Positions 24,183 to 32,577 are shown, counted from the first letter of the stretch. The stretch: 64,000 nucleotides of DNA from Streptomyces bambusae (GCF_020532645.1 NZ_JAJAUZ010000003.1:124001-188000), one strand, 5' to 3'. A program made the numbers and translations. Notes: generated by a model from the letters alone, not told the origin.

Positions 24183-25835
24183 ATGGCACGGCATCGCCCC
24201 ACCACCCTCCGCGCCGACGCCCTCGCCGGCATCACCGTCGCCGCCTACCTGGTCCCCCAGGTCATGGCCTACGCGGTGGTGGCCGGCCTGCCGCCGGTCG
24301 CCGGACTGTGGGCCGTCCTCCCCGCCATGGTCCTGTACACGGCGGCCGGCACCTCCCGCCTCCTGTCCGTGGGCCCGGAATCCACCACGGCCCTGATGAC
24401 CGCCGCGGCCGTCGCCCCCCTCGCCGCCGGTGCTCCCGCCCGGTACGCGGCGCTCGCCGCCGCCCTGGCCGTCGTGGTCGGCCTGCTCTGCCTCGCCGCC
24501 TGGGCCGTGCGGCTCGGGTTCCTGGCCGACCTCCTGTCCCGCCCGGTACTCGTCGGCTACCTCGCCGGCATCGCCCTGATCATGATCGTGGACCAGCTGC
24601 CCCGCCTGACCGGCGTCCCCGCCGACGGCTCCGGCTTCTTCCCGCAGCTCGCCGCGTTCGTCCGGCATCTCGACGAGGTCCACTGGCCGACCGCCGCCCT
24701 TGCCGCCGGCTGCCTCCTGATCCTCTTCACGCTGCCGCTGCTGTGGCGCCCGCTGCCCGCCCCCCTCGTCGTCCTCGTGCTCGGCACGGCCGCCGTGGCC
24801 GCCTTCGCGCTCGACGAGGGCCCCGGCATCGACGTCAGCGGGCCGGTGCCCACCGGTCTGCCCGGCTTCGACCTGCCCGCCCCGGCGGACCTGCCCGACC
24901 TGGTCCTCCCCGCCGTCGGCGTCCTCCTCGTCGGCTACTCGGACGTCATCCTGACCGCCCGCGCCTTCGCCCGCCGCGACGACCCGCAGCCCCTCGACGC
25001 CAACCGGGAACTGCTCGCCCTCGGCACGGCCAACCTCGGCGCCGGCGTCCTGCACGGCTTCCCCGTCAGCAGCAGCGCCAGCCGGACCGCCCTCGCGGAC
25101 TCCGCAGGCGCTCGCAGCCAGGTGTACTCCCTCGCGGCCGCCGCCTGCGTGGCCGCCGTCCTGCTGTTCCTCGGACCGCTGCTCACCCACACGCCGCGGG
25201 CCGCGCTCGGCGCGATCGTGGTCTACGCGGCGGTACGCCTGGTGGAGGCGGGCGAGTTCAGGCGGCTCGCCGCGTTCCGGCGCCGCGAACTGCTCCTCGC
25301 CCTCGGCTGCACCCTCGGTGTCCTCACCCTCGGCATCCTGTACGGCGTACTCGTCGCCATCGCCCTGTCCGTCGCCGAACTCCTGGCCAGGGTCGCCCGC
25401 CCGCACGACGCCGTACTCGGCATGGTGCCGGGGCTCGCCGGCATGCACGACATCGACGACTACCCGGCCGCCCACACCATCCCGGGCCTGCTGCTCTACC
25501 GCTACGACTCGCCGCTGTTCTTCGCCAACGCCGAGGACTTCCACCGGCGCGCCCTGGCCGCCGTCCGCGCCCAGCCCGACCCGGTGCACTGGTTCGTCCT
25601 GAACACCGAGGCCAACGTCGAGGTCGACATCACCGCCCTGGACGCCGTCGAAGCCCTCCGCGCCGAACTCACGGAGCAGGGCGTCGTGTTCGCCCTCGCC
25701 CGCGTCAAACAGGACCTCCGCACGGCCCTCGACGCGTACGGCCTGACGGCGTCGGTCGGCGAAGACCGCATCTTCCCGACCCTCCCCACCGCCATCGCCG
25801 CCTACCGGAACCGGCCGCCGGAAGGCAGACCCTAG
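24183..25835 (+). CDS. SulP-family anion transporter with STAS domain
   Basis: The 550-residue protein has 10-12 hydrophobic helices beginning DALAGITVAAYLVPQVMAYAVVAGLPP, the SulP signature, and a C-terminal STAS domain (about 430-545, with LYRYDSPLFFANAEDF). SulP proteins carry sulfate, bicarbonate or other anions. A mid-protein HGFPVSSSASRTALADSAGARSQ loop is the usual family motif. Its place in a stress island suggests sulfate or bicarbonate uptake in dormancy, but the substrate is not determined. Confidence 0.92.
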   Translation: MARHRPTTLRADALAGITVAAYLVPQVMAYAVVAGLPPVAGLWAVLPAMVLYTAAGTSRLLSVGPESTTALMTAAAVAPLAAGAPARYAALAAALAVVVGLLCLAAWAVRLGFLADLLSRPVLVGYLAGIALIMIVDQLPRLTGVPADGSGFFPQLAAFVRHLDEVHWPTAALAAGCLLILFTLPLLWRPLPAPLVVLVLGTAAVAAFALDEGPGIDVSGPVPTGLPGFDLPAPADLPDLVLPAVGVLLVGYSDVILTARAFARRDDPQPLDANRELLALGTANLGAGVLHGFPVSSSASRTALADSAGARSQVYSLAAAACVAAVLLFLGPLLTHTPRAALGAIVVYAAVRLVEAGEFRRLAAFRRRELLLALGCTLGVLTLGILYGVLVAIALSVAELLARVARPHDAVLGMVPGLAGMHDIDDYPAAHTIPGLLLYRYDSPLFFANAEDFHRRALAAVRAQPDPVHWFVLNTEANVEVDITALDAVEALRAELTEQGVVFALARVKQDLRTALDAYGLTASVGEDRIFPTLPTAIAAYRNRPPEGRP

Positions 25836-25848
25836 GCCCCGGGCGTCG

Positions 25849-26742
25849 TCAGTGGCGGCCACGGACCAGGGCGACGGGGCAGGGGGCGTGGTGGAGGAGG
25901 GCCTGGCTGACCGAGCCCAGGAGGAGGCCGGTGAACCCGCCGCGGCCCCGGGCTCCGGTCACCAGGAGCTGGGCGGACCGGCCGGCGTCGATCAGGGCCG
26001 GGCGGATGCGGCTGTGCACCAGGCGCAGTTCGACGGCCACCTGCGCAAACGCCTCCCGGTGCGGGGCCACCGTCTCCTCCAGCAGGTGCTGCTCCGCCGC
26101 ACGCAGGTGCTCCCGGTCCGCCACCACCGCGTTCAGCGGGTCGCCCGGGCCTTCGTACGCGCGCTCGCTCCAGGTGTTCCACACGTGCAGCGCCACCAGG
26201 GGTGCCCGGCGCAGCGCGGCTTCGGCGAAGGCGAAGTCCACGGCCGCCGCGCCGGCCTCGGAGCCGTCCACGGCCAGCACCACCGCCCCCGCCGGATCGG
26301 ACCGGCCGCGCACCACGATCAGGGGGCAGGGGCCGTGGGCCGCCAGTCCCACCGCCGTGGAACCGAGCAGCAGCCCGGAGAAGCCGGAATGGCCACGGCT
26401 CCCCACCACGGCCAGCGCCGCCTCGCGCAACTCGATCTCCAGCACTTCGAGGGCGTTGCCGACCACCACGGAACGGGTGACGTCCACACCCGGCGCCGCG
26501 GCGTGCGCGCGTTCCTCGGCGAGTGCCAGCACTCCGTGCGCCATCGGCTCCAGACCGTGGTCGCCCGGGCTCCACGGGGACGCGGCCGACGGCCGGTGGT
26601 GCCCACCCGGCCGGCCGAACGCGTGCACCATGCGCAGGGGTACCCCGCGCAGCCGCGCTTCACGGGCCGCGACCTCGACCGCGTCGAGGCTGGAGGCCGA
26701 GCCGTCCACGCCGACGACCACCGGACCGGTCTCGGTTGCCAC
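25849..26742 (-). CDS. Universal stress protein, tandem domains
   Basis: The 297-residue protein has two UspA domains, VVVGVDGSASSLDAVEVA at the start and VVLAVDGSEAGAAAVDFA at about 150. Each has a complete ATP motif: GSRGHSGFSGLLLGSTA and GARGRGGFTGLLLGSVS. Both halves are therefore ATP-binding types, unlike the other tandem USPs here. The GTG at 26742 is chosen for its GGGAGGC ribosome site five bases upstream. Convergent with the SulP gene, 13 bp apart. Confidence 0.92.
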   Translation of the reverse strand: MATETGPVVVGVDGSASSLDAVEVAAREARLRGVPLRMVHAFGRPGGHHRPSAASPWSPGDHGLEPMAHGVLALAEERAHAAAPGVDVTRSVVVGNALEVLEIELREAALAVVGSRGHSGFSGLLLGSTAVGLAAHGPCPLIVVRGRSDPAGAVVLAVDGSEAGAAAVDFAFAEAALRRAPLVALHVWNTWSERAYEGPGDPLNAVVADREHLRAAEQHLLEETVAPHREAFAQVAVELRLVHSRIRPALIDAGRSAQLLVTGARGRGGFTGLLLGSVSQALLHHAPCPVALVRGRH

Positions 26743-26806
26743 GTTGCCTCCCGATGCGAGCACCGCACCCCCTCCCAGCTTGGTCCCGTCCACCGGGCTC
26801 CGCCAC

Positions 26807-26840
26807 GGGACCCCCGCCCCGCGGCGGGACCGGTCAGGCC
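26807..26840. promoter_or_regulatory. Possible degenerate stress-box pair before USP
   Basis: GGGACC-CC-CGCCCC at 26807-26820 and GGACCG-GT-CAGGCC at 26827-26840 lie 65-98 bp upstream of the USP start at 26742, centres 20 bp apart. Each has about three mismatches to the island motif, so this is weak evidence based mainly on position. Confidence 0.3.
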
Positions 26841-27484
26841 GGGCCCTCGCTCGGGTCCGGGCCGCCGAGGTCGAGGCGGAAGGGCGGGTAGTCGTCCGTC
26901 ATCAGCGCCGCGTACGCGCTGACCCGCAGGACCCACCGGTTGAGGCCCATGACCAGGGCGAACAGGTCGCGCGGGTAGGCGGCGGTGAAGGCCAGCGCGA
27001 CGGCGGCGAAGAGCACCAGCAGGCCGATGAGCCCGGCGCACGCAGCGCCTGCGTTCCCGCCGCCGGCCAGGATGGCGACGACCAGGTAGTGCGGGATGGC
27101 GAGCAGCCACCACTTCACCAGGACCAGACCCCGGGAGAGCCGCTCGGGGTAGGCGATGTCGAGCCGGGCGGGATACGCGGGTTCCTCGCCCAGGCTGAAC
27201 GGCGGATAGCGGTCGGTCCCCAGGGCGCCGTACGCGTAGTACGACACGCGCCAGCTCCAGCGGAGCACCCCCAGGTTGAAGTCGAACAGGGGGCGCGGAT
27301 AGCGCTCGGTGAACAGGATCGCGAAGAACGCGACCACGCTCACCACGAGGAACCCGAGCCACAGGAAGGCCAGCACGATGAGGTGGGGGATCACCAGCAG
27401 CCACTTCACCAGCCAGAGCCAGCGCGACAGCGGCTCGTCCAGGCTGCCCGACACCCGTACCGGGCGGTAGACCGGAGTAGTCAC
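26834..27484 (-). CDS. DUF4389 membrane protein
   Basis: This 216-residue protein contains two internal repeats, each with a hydrophobic helix pair. The first has LSRWLWLVKWLLVIPHLIVL, ending YYAYGALGTDRYPPF; the second has LSRGLVLVKWWLLAIPHYLVV, ending SAYAALMTDDYPPF. This is the DUF4389 layout, of unknown function, common near stress genes in actinomycetes. The GTG at 27484 has GGAGGGG just upstream. It sits 91 bp upstream of the USP gene on the same strand. Confidence 0.85.
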   Translation of the reverse strand: MTTPVYRPVRVSGSLDEPLSRWLWLVKWLLVIPHLIVLAFLWLGFLVVSVVAFFAILFTERYPRPLFDFNLGVLRWSWRVSYYAYGALGTDRYPPFSLGEEPAYPARLDIAYPERLSRGLVLVKWWLLAIPHYLVVAILAGGGNAGAACAGLIGLLVLFAAVALAFTAAYPRDLFALVMGLNRWVLRVSAYAALMTDDYPPFRLDLGGPDPSEGPA

Positions 27485-27701
27485 GGCCCCTCCTTCCACG
27501 CCGAGCCGGCAGCGCACCCGGGACCCGCCGGGGCACGGGGCACGCTACGCACACGTACGTCCAGCGTCCCGCTGTACGGCCGGGGCGGCGAGTCCAGGCT
27601 GTCACGGCGGGCCGCGGGGACTGCCGTGCAGTACGACTGCCGGGGTCGCGGGGCGACGGGCCGCGCGATCGCCGTGCCGGCCGCCGGCCGCGATGTGGTG
27701 A

Positions 27702-27729
27702 CTACCGGCTACCGGCTACCGGCTACCGG
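27702..27729. repeat. Four tandem copies of CTACCGG
   Basis: Four perfect head-to-tail 7-base units occupy 27702-27729. The last two overlap the 3' end of the small peptide gene at 27716-27805, including its stop codon on the minus strand. A 7-base unit can change the reading frame if copy number varies. Confidence 0.85.
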
Positions 27730-27805
27730 CGATCGCAAGGGCGAGCGTCCCGGCCGCGGCCAGGAGCGTCACGCAGTAGACGGCCTCGCGCGACCAGGGG
27801 CTCAC
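27716..27805 (-). CDS. 29-residue single-span membrane peptide (second copy)
   Basis: The GTG start at 27805 overlaps the TGA of a DUF6415 remnant. The peptide (VSPWSREAVYCVTLLAA at its start) is 29 residues long like the copy at 20531-20620 and differs at six internal positions plus the start codon. Since only the last codons of the upstream gene survive, its normal translational coupling is probably lost and expression is doubtful. Confidence 0.5.
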   Translation of the reverse strand: MSPWSREAVYCVTLLAAAGTLALAIAGSR

Positions 27806-27857
27806 GGGGTGGGCCATTGGCTGAACGACATCATCGGCAGGTCCGAGACGGGCCCCG
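27802..27857 (-). pseudogene. 3' remnant of a DUF6415-type gene
   Basis: The minus strand encodes VSDLPMMSFSQWPTP and a stop, nearly identical to the last 15 residues of the protein at 20160-20534. Upstream of about 27857 the similarity ends and the frame runs into unrelated sequence. Together with the adjacent peptide gene this is a truncated duplicate of about 140 bp in inverted orientation. Confidence 0.7.
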
Positions 27858-27930
27858 GGTGACTCGTTGGCTGCGGCTGTGTGCCGAAATACGGGTGTCT
27901 GGCGTGGGAGAGGCACCGTACCGTCGGGGC

Positions 27931-28494
27931 ATGACCACCACGCGCGAACCGGACTACACCGTCCGTCCCGCCCGCCCCGAGGACGCCGACGGGATCGATG
28001 CGCTCGACACCTCGTTCAGCACCGGCACCGTCTTCGAAGTCGCCGCGTCCGGCATCGGGTTCACGCTCCGGGAGGTCCCGGTGGACCCGCCGCTGGTCAA
28101 GGTGTTCCCCGACGACGACGATGACGACGACGGGGACGACTCCGGTGGGCCGTACGACCGTACCCTCGTCGCCATCGCGCCCGGCGGCGAACTGGCGGGC
28201 TACGTCACCGTCTCCCACGCGCCGTGGAACCGCCGCCTCACCATCGAGGACATCGGCATCGCCCCCGCGCACCGGCGCCGCGGCATCGGCCGCCTGCTCG
28301 TCGAACGGGCCGCGGACCTGGCCCGTTCGTACGGCGCCGCGCACCTCTGGCTGGAGGTCACGAACGTCAACGCACCCGCGATCCACGCCTACCTGCGGCT
28401 GGGCTTCACCTTCTGCGGCCTGGACACCACCCTCTACGACGGCACGGCCTCCGCCGGCGAGCAGGCCCTCTTCATGAGCCGGCCCTGCACCTGA
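27931..28494 (+). CDS. GNAT N-acetyltransferase with acidic insertion
   Basis: The 187-residue protein begins YTVRPARPEDADGIDALD and has the acetyl-CoA motif IAPAHRRRGIGRLLVERA (about 112-130) and NVNAPAIHAYLRLGF. Between the first helices and the core strands lies an acidic tract of seven Asp, Gly and two Asp (about 61-70). The ATG is chosen as the fold start. Substrate unknown. Confidence 0.88.
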   Translation: MTTTREPDYTVRPARPEDADGIDALDTSFSTGTVFEVAASGIGFTLREVPVDPPLVKVFPDDDDDDDGDDSGGPYDRTLVAIAPGGELAGYVTVSHAPWNRRLTIEDIGIAPAHRRRGIGRLLVERAADLARSYGAAHLWLEVTNVNAPAIHAYLRLGFTFCGLDTTLYDGTASAGEQALFMSRPCT

Positions 28495-28523
28495 CCCCCG
28501 GCCCTTTTCGCCATACTCCGTAC

Positions 28524-29321
28524 ATGGACACACAAGACGCCGAAGCGGCCCGCCGCTGGCTCGCGGACCAGGGCGTCCGCCCGGTTCCCGGCGGATGGGC
28601 CGACGACCGCAGGCCCGGTGTGCTGCTCACCGCCAACGACGTGGCCCACGCGTGGACCGGCGACGTGTTCGCGGAGGACACGGACGCCGCCGCACAGGTA
28701 CGACTGGCCTTCGGGCTGCTCGACCTGCTCGACGAGTACTGGGTCGCCTGCGAGATCCGCCTCGCGCACGGCGGCCCGGACGGCCCCCTGCCCGCCGATG
28801 CCCTCTGGGACGGCTATCGGCGGCGGCTGGAGGCGGACGAGGAGGCCGAGGCCGTGACGTACTCGCTGTGGGTGGACTGGTTCGAGGACCGCGCCACGTC
28901 CGCCACGGCGTTCGCCGAAGTCCTCGGCAACGACATCGGACGCATCGTCGCCGAACCGTCCGAACCCCGGCTGCGCCGCGCCCGCCTGGTCCTCGAATCC
29001 TCCGGCCCGGTTCCCTGGCCGGCCAAGGCGCCGGCCTACCGCACCGCCGCCCGCCTCCCCGCCCTGCACCCGTCGCTCTTCCACGCCCTCCGCGCGGGCT
29101 ACCACGACGCCTACGGCGACCTGGACCCCGCCGCCGCCCTCACCCTCCTCACCACCCTCTCCCTCCCCCCGGACACCCGCCACCTGGCACAACTGCGCCA
29201 CGTACTCACGACGGGCCACCGCAACCACCGCGACAGCCCGCAGGCGTGGGACGCGGCGGGGGATATTCGGTTGCCCGGGGACAGGGGCGCGGATAGGAAA
29301 GGGGGATGCTCAAAGGGGTGA
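28524..29321 (+). CDS. Protein of unknown function
   Basis: The 265-residue soluble, acidic protein starts MDTQDAEAARRWLADQGVRP. It is mostly helical and Trp/Asp/Glu-rich, with YSLWVDWFEDRATSATAFAEVLGNDI in the middle and a polar, probably disordered, C-terminal tail. No signal peptide or membrane span is seen. I do not recognise the family. Its end overlaps the start of the next GNAT gene by 16 bp, suggesting coupled expression. Confidence 0.7.
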   Translation: MDTQDAEAARRWLADQGVRPVPGGWADDRRPGVLLTANDVAHAWTGDVFAEDTDAAAQVRLAFGLLDLLDEYWVACEIRLAHGGPDGPLPADALWDGYRRRLEADEEAEAVTYSLWVDWFEDRATSATAFAEVLGNDIGRIVAEPSEPRLRRARLVLESSGPVPWPAKAPAYRTAARLPALHPSLFHALRAGYHDAYGDLDPAAALTLLTTLSLPPDTRHLAQLRHVLTTGHRNHRDSPQAWDAAGDIRLPGDRGADRKGGCSKG

Positions 29322-29857
29322 AGGTCGGGCTTCGGGCTCGGCACGAGAGTGACATCGACGTGCTGCGGACCGAGCTTTTCGACGACGTCGTCAACGCGTC
29401 GCGGGCCGAAGGCGCGCCGTGGCGGCCGGTGGTGCCGGGGTCGCAGGATCCGCGGCTCGTGGTGGACCACACGAACGAAAAGGTCGTGCACTTCTCGGTG
29501 GTCGAGCTGGAGGGCAACTCCCTGGTCGGCGCCGCAACACTGTGGGGCATCGACACCCACAACCGGACCGCGCACATCGGCCTGGGCCTGTTCCCGTCGT
29601 CCCGCGGCAAGGGCTACGGCACGGACGTGGTCGCCGTGCTCTGCCACTACGGCTTCGTCGTCCGCAGCCTGCAGCGGCTCCAGATCGAAACCCTCGCGGA
29701 CAACACCGCGATGCTGCGCTCCGCCGAACGCAACGGCTTCGTCCGCGAGGGCGTCCTGCGTTCGTCGGCATGGGTGATGGGCGAGTTCCTGGACCAGGTA
29801 CTCCTCGGCCTGCTGCTCGAGGAGTGGAAGGAGGGGAAGGAGCGGAAGGAGGGGTAG
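29306..29857 (+). CDS. GNAT N-acetyltransferase (RimJ/RimL-like)
   Basis: The 183-residue protein has the GNAT core with GLFPSSRGKGYGTDVVAVLCHYGF (about 95-118) as the acetyl-CoA loop and ETLADNTAMLRSAERNGFVREG at the C-terminal motif B. This is the RimJ/RimL pattern that acetylates N-termini or small amines. A short basic/acidic tail (EEWKEGKERKEG) ends the protein. A GGAAAGGGGG ribosome site precedes the ATG. Confidence 0.9.
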   Translation: MLKGVKVGLRARHESDIDVLRTELFDDVVNASRAEGAPWRPVVPGSQDPRLVVDHTNEKVVHFSVVELEGNSLVGAATLWGIDTHNRTAHIGLGLFPSSRGKGYGTDVVAVLCHYGFVVRSLQRLQIETLADNTAMLRSAERNGFVREGVLRSSAWVMGEFLDQVLLGLLLEEWKEGKERKEG

Positions 29858-29918
29858 CCGGCGCCCGGGCCGGCCTGACCGGGCTCTGCCGACCCCACCC
29901 GTACGACCACCGCCCCGC

Positions 29919-30854
29919 TCACCACCCGCTGACGACCGGCTCCCCGTCCGTACGCCCGCCCCACGCCGCGTCCAGCCGCGCCAGCCGGGCCGTCGCGGCG
30001 ATGCCGACCAGCGAGGAGACCCGGCCGTCGCGCACCTCGAACGCGACGGTGCCCACGACCCGTCCGTCGACGACGGCGACGAGTGCCGGAGTGCCGTTCA
30101 CCGACGCGACGTACATCGACAGCGGGCCGCCCGCCAGCCGCCGCTTCGCCTCCGTCGGCCGGAATCCGGCCCGTACGAACGACGCGACGCGGTCGCGCGT
30201 CGTGTACCGCAGGAGCCGGCGTGCCAGGCCCGCGCCGTCCGACAGGGCGGCCACGTCGTCGGTGAGCAGCGCCACCAGCCGCTCGGTGCGCCCCGACACG
30301 GCGGCGGCGAGGAACTCCTCCACGACCCGGCGGGCCGACGCGGGATCCACCTCGCCGACCCGGCGCTCGGCGACGATCCGGCGCCGCGCCCGGTGCACGT
30401 GCTGCTGGCTCGCGGCCTCCGAGATGTCGAGGATTGCGGCGATCTCCGCGTGCGGGTACGCGAAGACCTCCCGCAGGACGTACGCGGCCCGCTCGACGGG
30501 CGACAGACGCTCCATCAGGGTCAGTACGGCCAAGGACACCGACTCGCGCTGCTCGAAGGTGTCCGCGGGGCCGAGCATCGGATCGCCGTCGAGCAGCGGC
30601 TCGGGCAGCCAGGCGCCGGCCGTCCGCTCGTGGCGGGCCTGCGCCGAACGGAGCCGGTCGAGACAGAGGTTGGTGACGACCTTGGTCAGCCACGCCTCCG
30701 GCACCTCGATCCGGTCCCGGTCCGCCGCCTGCCAGCGCAGGAACGCGTCCTGTACGGCGTCCTCGGCATCGGCGGCCGAGCCGAGCAGGCGGTACGCCAG
30801 CGAGGCCAGCCGGCCGCGGCCGGCCTCGAAGCGGTCGACGGCTGCGAGGTCCAT
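29919..30854 (-). CDS. ECF41/SigJ-like sigma factor with SnoaL-like extension
   Basis: The 311-residue sigma factor has region 2 (about 8-75, LLGSAADAEDAVQDAFLRW), region 4 (about 120-175, ILDISEAASQQHVHRARRRI) and a SnoaL/NTF2-like C-terminal domain (about 185-305) containing ALLTDDVAALSDGAGLARR. That extension is diagnostic of ECF41/SigJ and modulates core binding. It lies 10 bp downstream of an FAD oxidoreductase gene, an arrangement typical of this class. Confidence 0.92.
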   Translation of the reverse strand: MDLAAVDRFEAGRGRLASLAYRLLGSAADAEDAVQDAFLRWQAADRDRIEVPEAWLTKVVTNLCLDRLRSAQARHERTAGAWLPEPLLDGDPMLGPADTFEQRESVSLAVLTLMERLSPVERAAYVLREVFAYPHAEIAAILDISEAASQQHVHRARRRIVAERRVGEVDPASARRVVEEFLAAAVSGRTERLVALLTDDVAALSDGAGLARRLLRYTTRDRVASFVRAGFRPTEAKRRLAGGPLSMYVASVNGTPALVAVVDGRVVGTVAFEVRDGRVSSLVGIAATARLARLDAAWGGRTDGEPVVSGW

Positions 30855-30864
30855 GCGGTGCAGC

Positions 30865-32103
30865 CTATGCGGTGGCCTGCACGCGGTCCCCACCGCCGTC
30901 CGCCGCAACAACACCGGCCGGCTTCGCTCCGGCCGCCGCCGCGCCGGCCGGAGCCACCCGCCGCCGGGCCGTCGGCATGCCGAACGTCGGATGGGCGATG
31001 CTCCACCCGGCCACCTGCAGCACGCCCGACTTGAGCCGGGCGGCCGTCCGTCCGCCCAGGTACCAGGACTTCGGGCGGGCCTGGCCGTCCACCATCTGGA
31101 AGACGGCGTCCCGCTGCCCGAGGCTGATGTGGTTGCCGTGGTACGCCAGCGCGGTGGTCGGGACCTCGCCGCCGGTGAGGCGCGCGATGATCGCGGCGGT
31201 GGCCTGCTGGGCGGTGGCGCCGGCCGAGGCGCACGACATCGGCAGCGGCCGGCCGTTGTCGCCGATCGCGTGCGCGCAGTCCCCGACGGCGTAGACGTCG
31301 GGATGCGAGACCGACCGCATGCTGCGGTCGACGAGGATCCGGCCGGTCTCGGCGACCGCCAGCCCGCTCGTCCGTGCGAGCGTCGGGACGGCGAACCCGG
31401 CGGCCCAGACCGTGACCTGGGCCGGAATCTGCGTCCCGTCGGCGGCGATCACCCGGTCCGCCTCGACCGCGGCGACGGCGGTGTGCTCGTGCACGGTGAT
31501 GCCGAGCCGGTCGAACGCCCGCCGCAGGTGGCGGCGGGACTTCGGGGCCAGCCAGGCGCCCGGCTCGCCGCGGGCGGCGAGGGCGACCGACAGGTCGGGC
31601 CTGCGCTCGGCGATCTCGGTGGCCGTCTCGATGCCGGTCAGTCCCTCGCCGACGACCAGCACGCTGCCGCCCCGGCCCAGCCCGGCCAGCCGCTCGCGGA
31701 GCCGCCGTGCCGAGTCGAGCCCGGCCACGTCGAAGGCGTGCTCCGCGACCCCGGGGACGCCGTGGCCGGCCGCGGAGCTGCCGAGCGCGTAGAGGAGGGT
31801 GTCGTACGCGAGCTCGCCCTCGCCGTCCGAGCCGGTCACGGAGACCCGCCGCCGCACGGGGTCGATGCCGGTGACGCGCGCCACCCGCACCCGTACGCCG
31901 GTGCCCGCGAACACCTCGGCCAGCGGACGGAACCGCAGGTCGCGGCCGGTCGCCAGCTGGTGCAGCCGCATCCGCTCGGTGAATTCCGGCGCGGCGTTGA
32001 CCACGGTGATCTCGGTGTCGGCGGGGGAGAGCCGGCGGGCCAGGTTCCCGGCGGCGAAGGCTCCGGCGTATCCGGCGCCCAGTACGAGGATGCGGTGCTC
32101 CAT
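30865..32103 (-). CDS. FAD/NAD(P)-dependent oxidoreductase (NDH-2-like)
   Basis: The 412-residue enzyme has the N-terminal FAD motif VLGAGYAGAFAAG (residues 7-19), a second dinucleotide site VLVVGEGLTGIETATEIAER near 150-170 and the FAD-contact strand VYAVGDCAH near 285. It resembles type II NADH dehydrogenases and related pyridine-nucleotide oxidoreductases. The ATG at 32103 starts the Rossmann fold. It is cotranscribed with the ECF41 sigma factor, which probably controls it. Confidence 0.9.
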   Translation of the reverse strand: MEHRILVLGAGYAGAFAAGNLARRLSPADTEITVVNAAPEFTERMRLHQLATGRDLRFRPLAEVFAGTGVRVRVARVTGIDPVRRRVSVTGSDGEGELAYDTLLYALGSSAAGHGVPGVAEHAFDVAGLDSARRLRERLAGLGRGGSVLVVGEGLTGIETATEIAERRPDLSVALAARGEPGAWLAPKSRRHLRRAFDRLGITVHEHTAVAAVEADRVIAADGTQIPAQVTVWAAGFAVPTLARTSGLAVAETGRILVDRSMRSVSHPDVYAVGDCAHAIGDNGRPLPMSCASAGATAQQATAAIIARLTGGEVPTTALAYHGNHISLGQRDAVFQMVDGQARPKSWYLGGRTAARLKSGVLQVAGWSIAHPTFGMPTARRRVAPAGAAAAGAKPAGVVAADGGGDRVQATA

Positions 32104-32217
32104 GACGTGACTCCTGCTCTCGTTCGGTTGCACCCTGAACGAGACGGCGCCCCGATCCCTGACAGGCGCACGATGTGACGTGGGTCACGCCCGGGAGGGC
32201 GCTCGCCGCCGCCGGTG

Positions 32218-32577
32218 TCAGTCGTGCGGGGCCTCGCCGGTCACCCGGTGGTCCGCGTGGCTGAGGGCTTCGGTGACCAGGCGGCGGAGGTGGCCGTCGC
32301 CCAGGCGGTAGAAGACGTGGCGGCCCTCGCGGCGGGTCTCGACCAGGCCCGCCAGCCGCAGCTTGGCGAGGTGCTGGCTGACCGCGGTGCGGGAGGCCGA
32401 GCACTGTTCGGCGAGCGAGCCGACGTCCGACTCGTCCCGGGACAGCAGCCACAGCAGGTGGAGCCGCGTGGGGTCGGCGAGCAGCGCGAAGACCGCGGCC
32501 GCCTCGGCGAGCCGGGCGTCGTCCGGCGCACGCAGGTGCGGAGTGGTGGCAGCGGGGAGTGGATCGCTCGCGGGCAT
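32218..32577 (-). CDS. ArsR/SmtB metal sensor, NmtR-like
   Basis: The 119-residue winged-helix repressor (recognition helix near 60-75, SASRTAVSQHLAKLRLAGLV) carries Asp94, His96, His107 and His110, exactly the alpha5 pattern D-x-H-x10-H-x2-H of Zn/Ni/Co sensors such as SmtB, CzrA and NmtR. His118 near the C-terminus recalls NmtR's extra ligands. No alpha3 CxC is present, so As/Cd sensing is unlikely. It is divergent from an MFS exporter with a palindromic operator between them. Confidence 0.88.
   Translation of the reverse strand: MPASDPLPAATTPHLRAPDDARLAEAAAVFALLADPTRLHLLWLLSRDESDVGSLAEQCSASRTAVSQHLAKLRLAGLVETRREGRHVFYRLGDGHLRRLVTEALSHADHRVTGEAPHD

Noticed and set aside
27802..28533. Long minus-strand frame ending in SDLPMMSFSQWPTP as a complete gene
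   Set aside because: Only its last 15 codons match the DUF6415 protein; the rest is antisense to the GNAT gene.
32104..32180. TGTCAGG...CGTC as an ECF41 promoter for the oxidoreductase operon
   Set aside because: The spacing is only about 11 bases, too short for a -35/-10 pair of this class.
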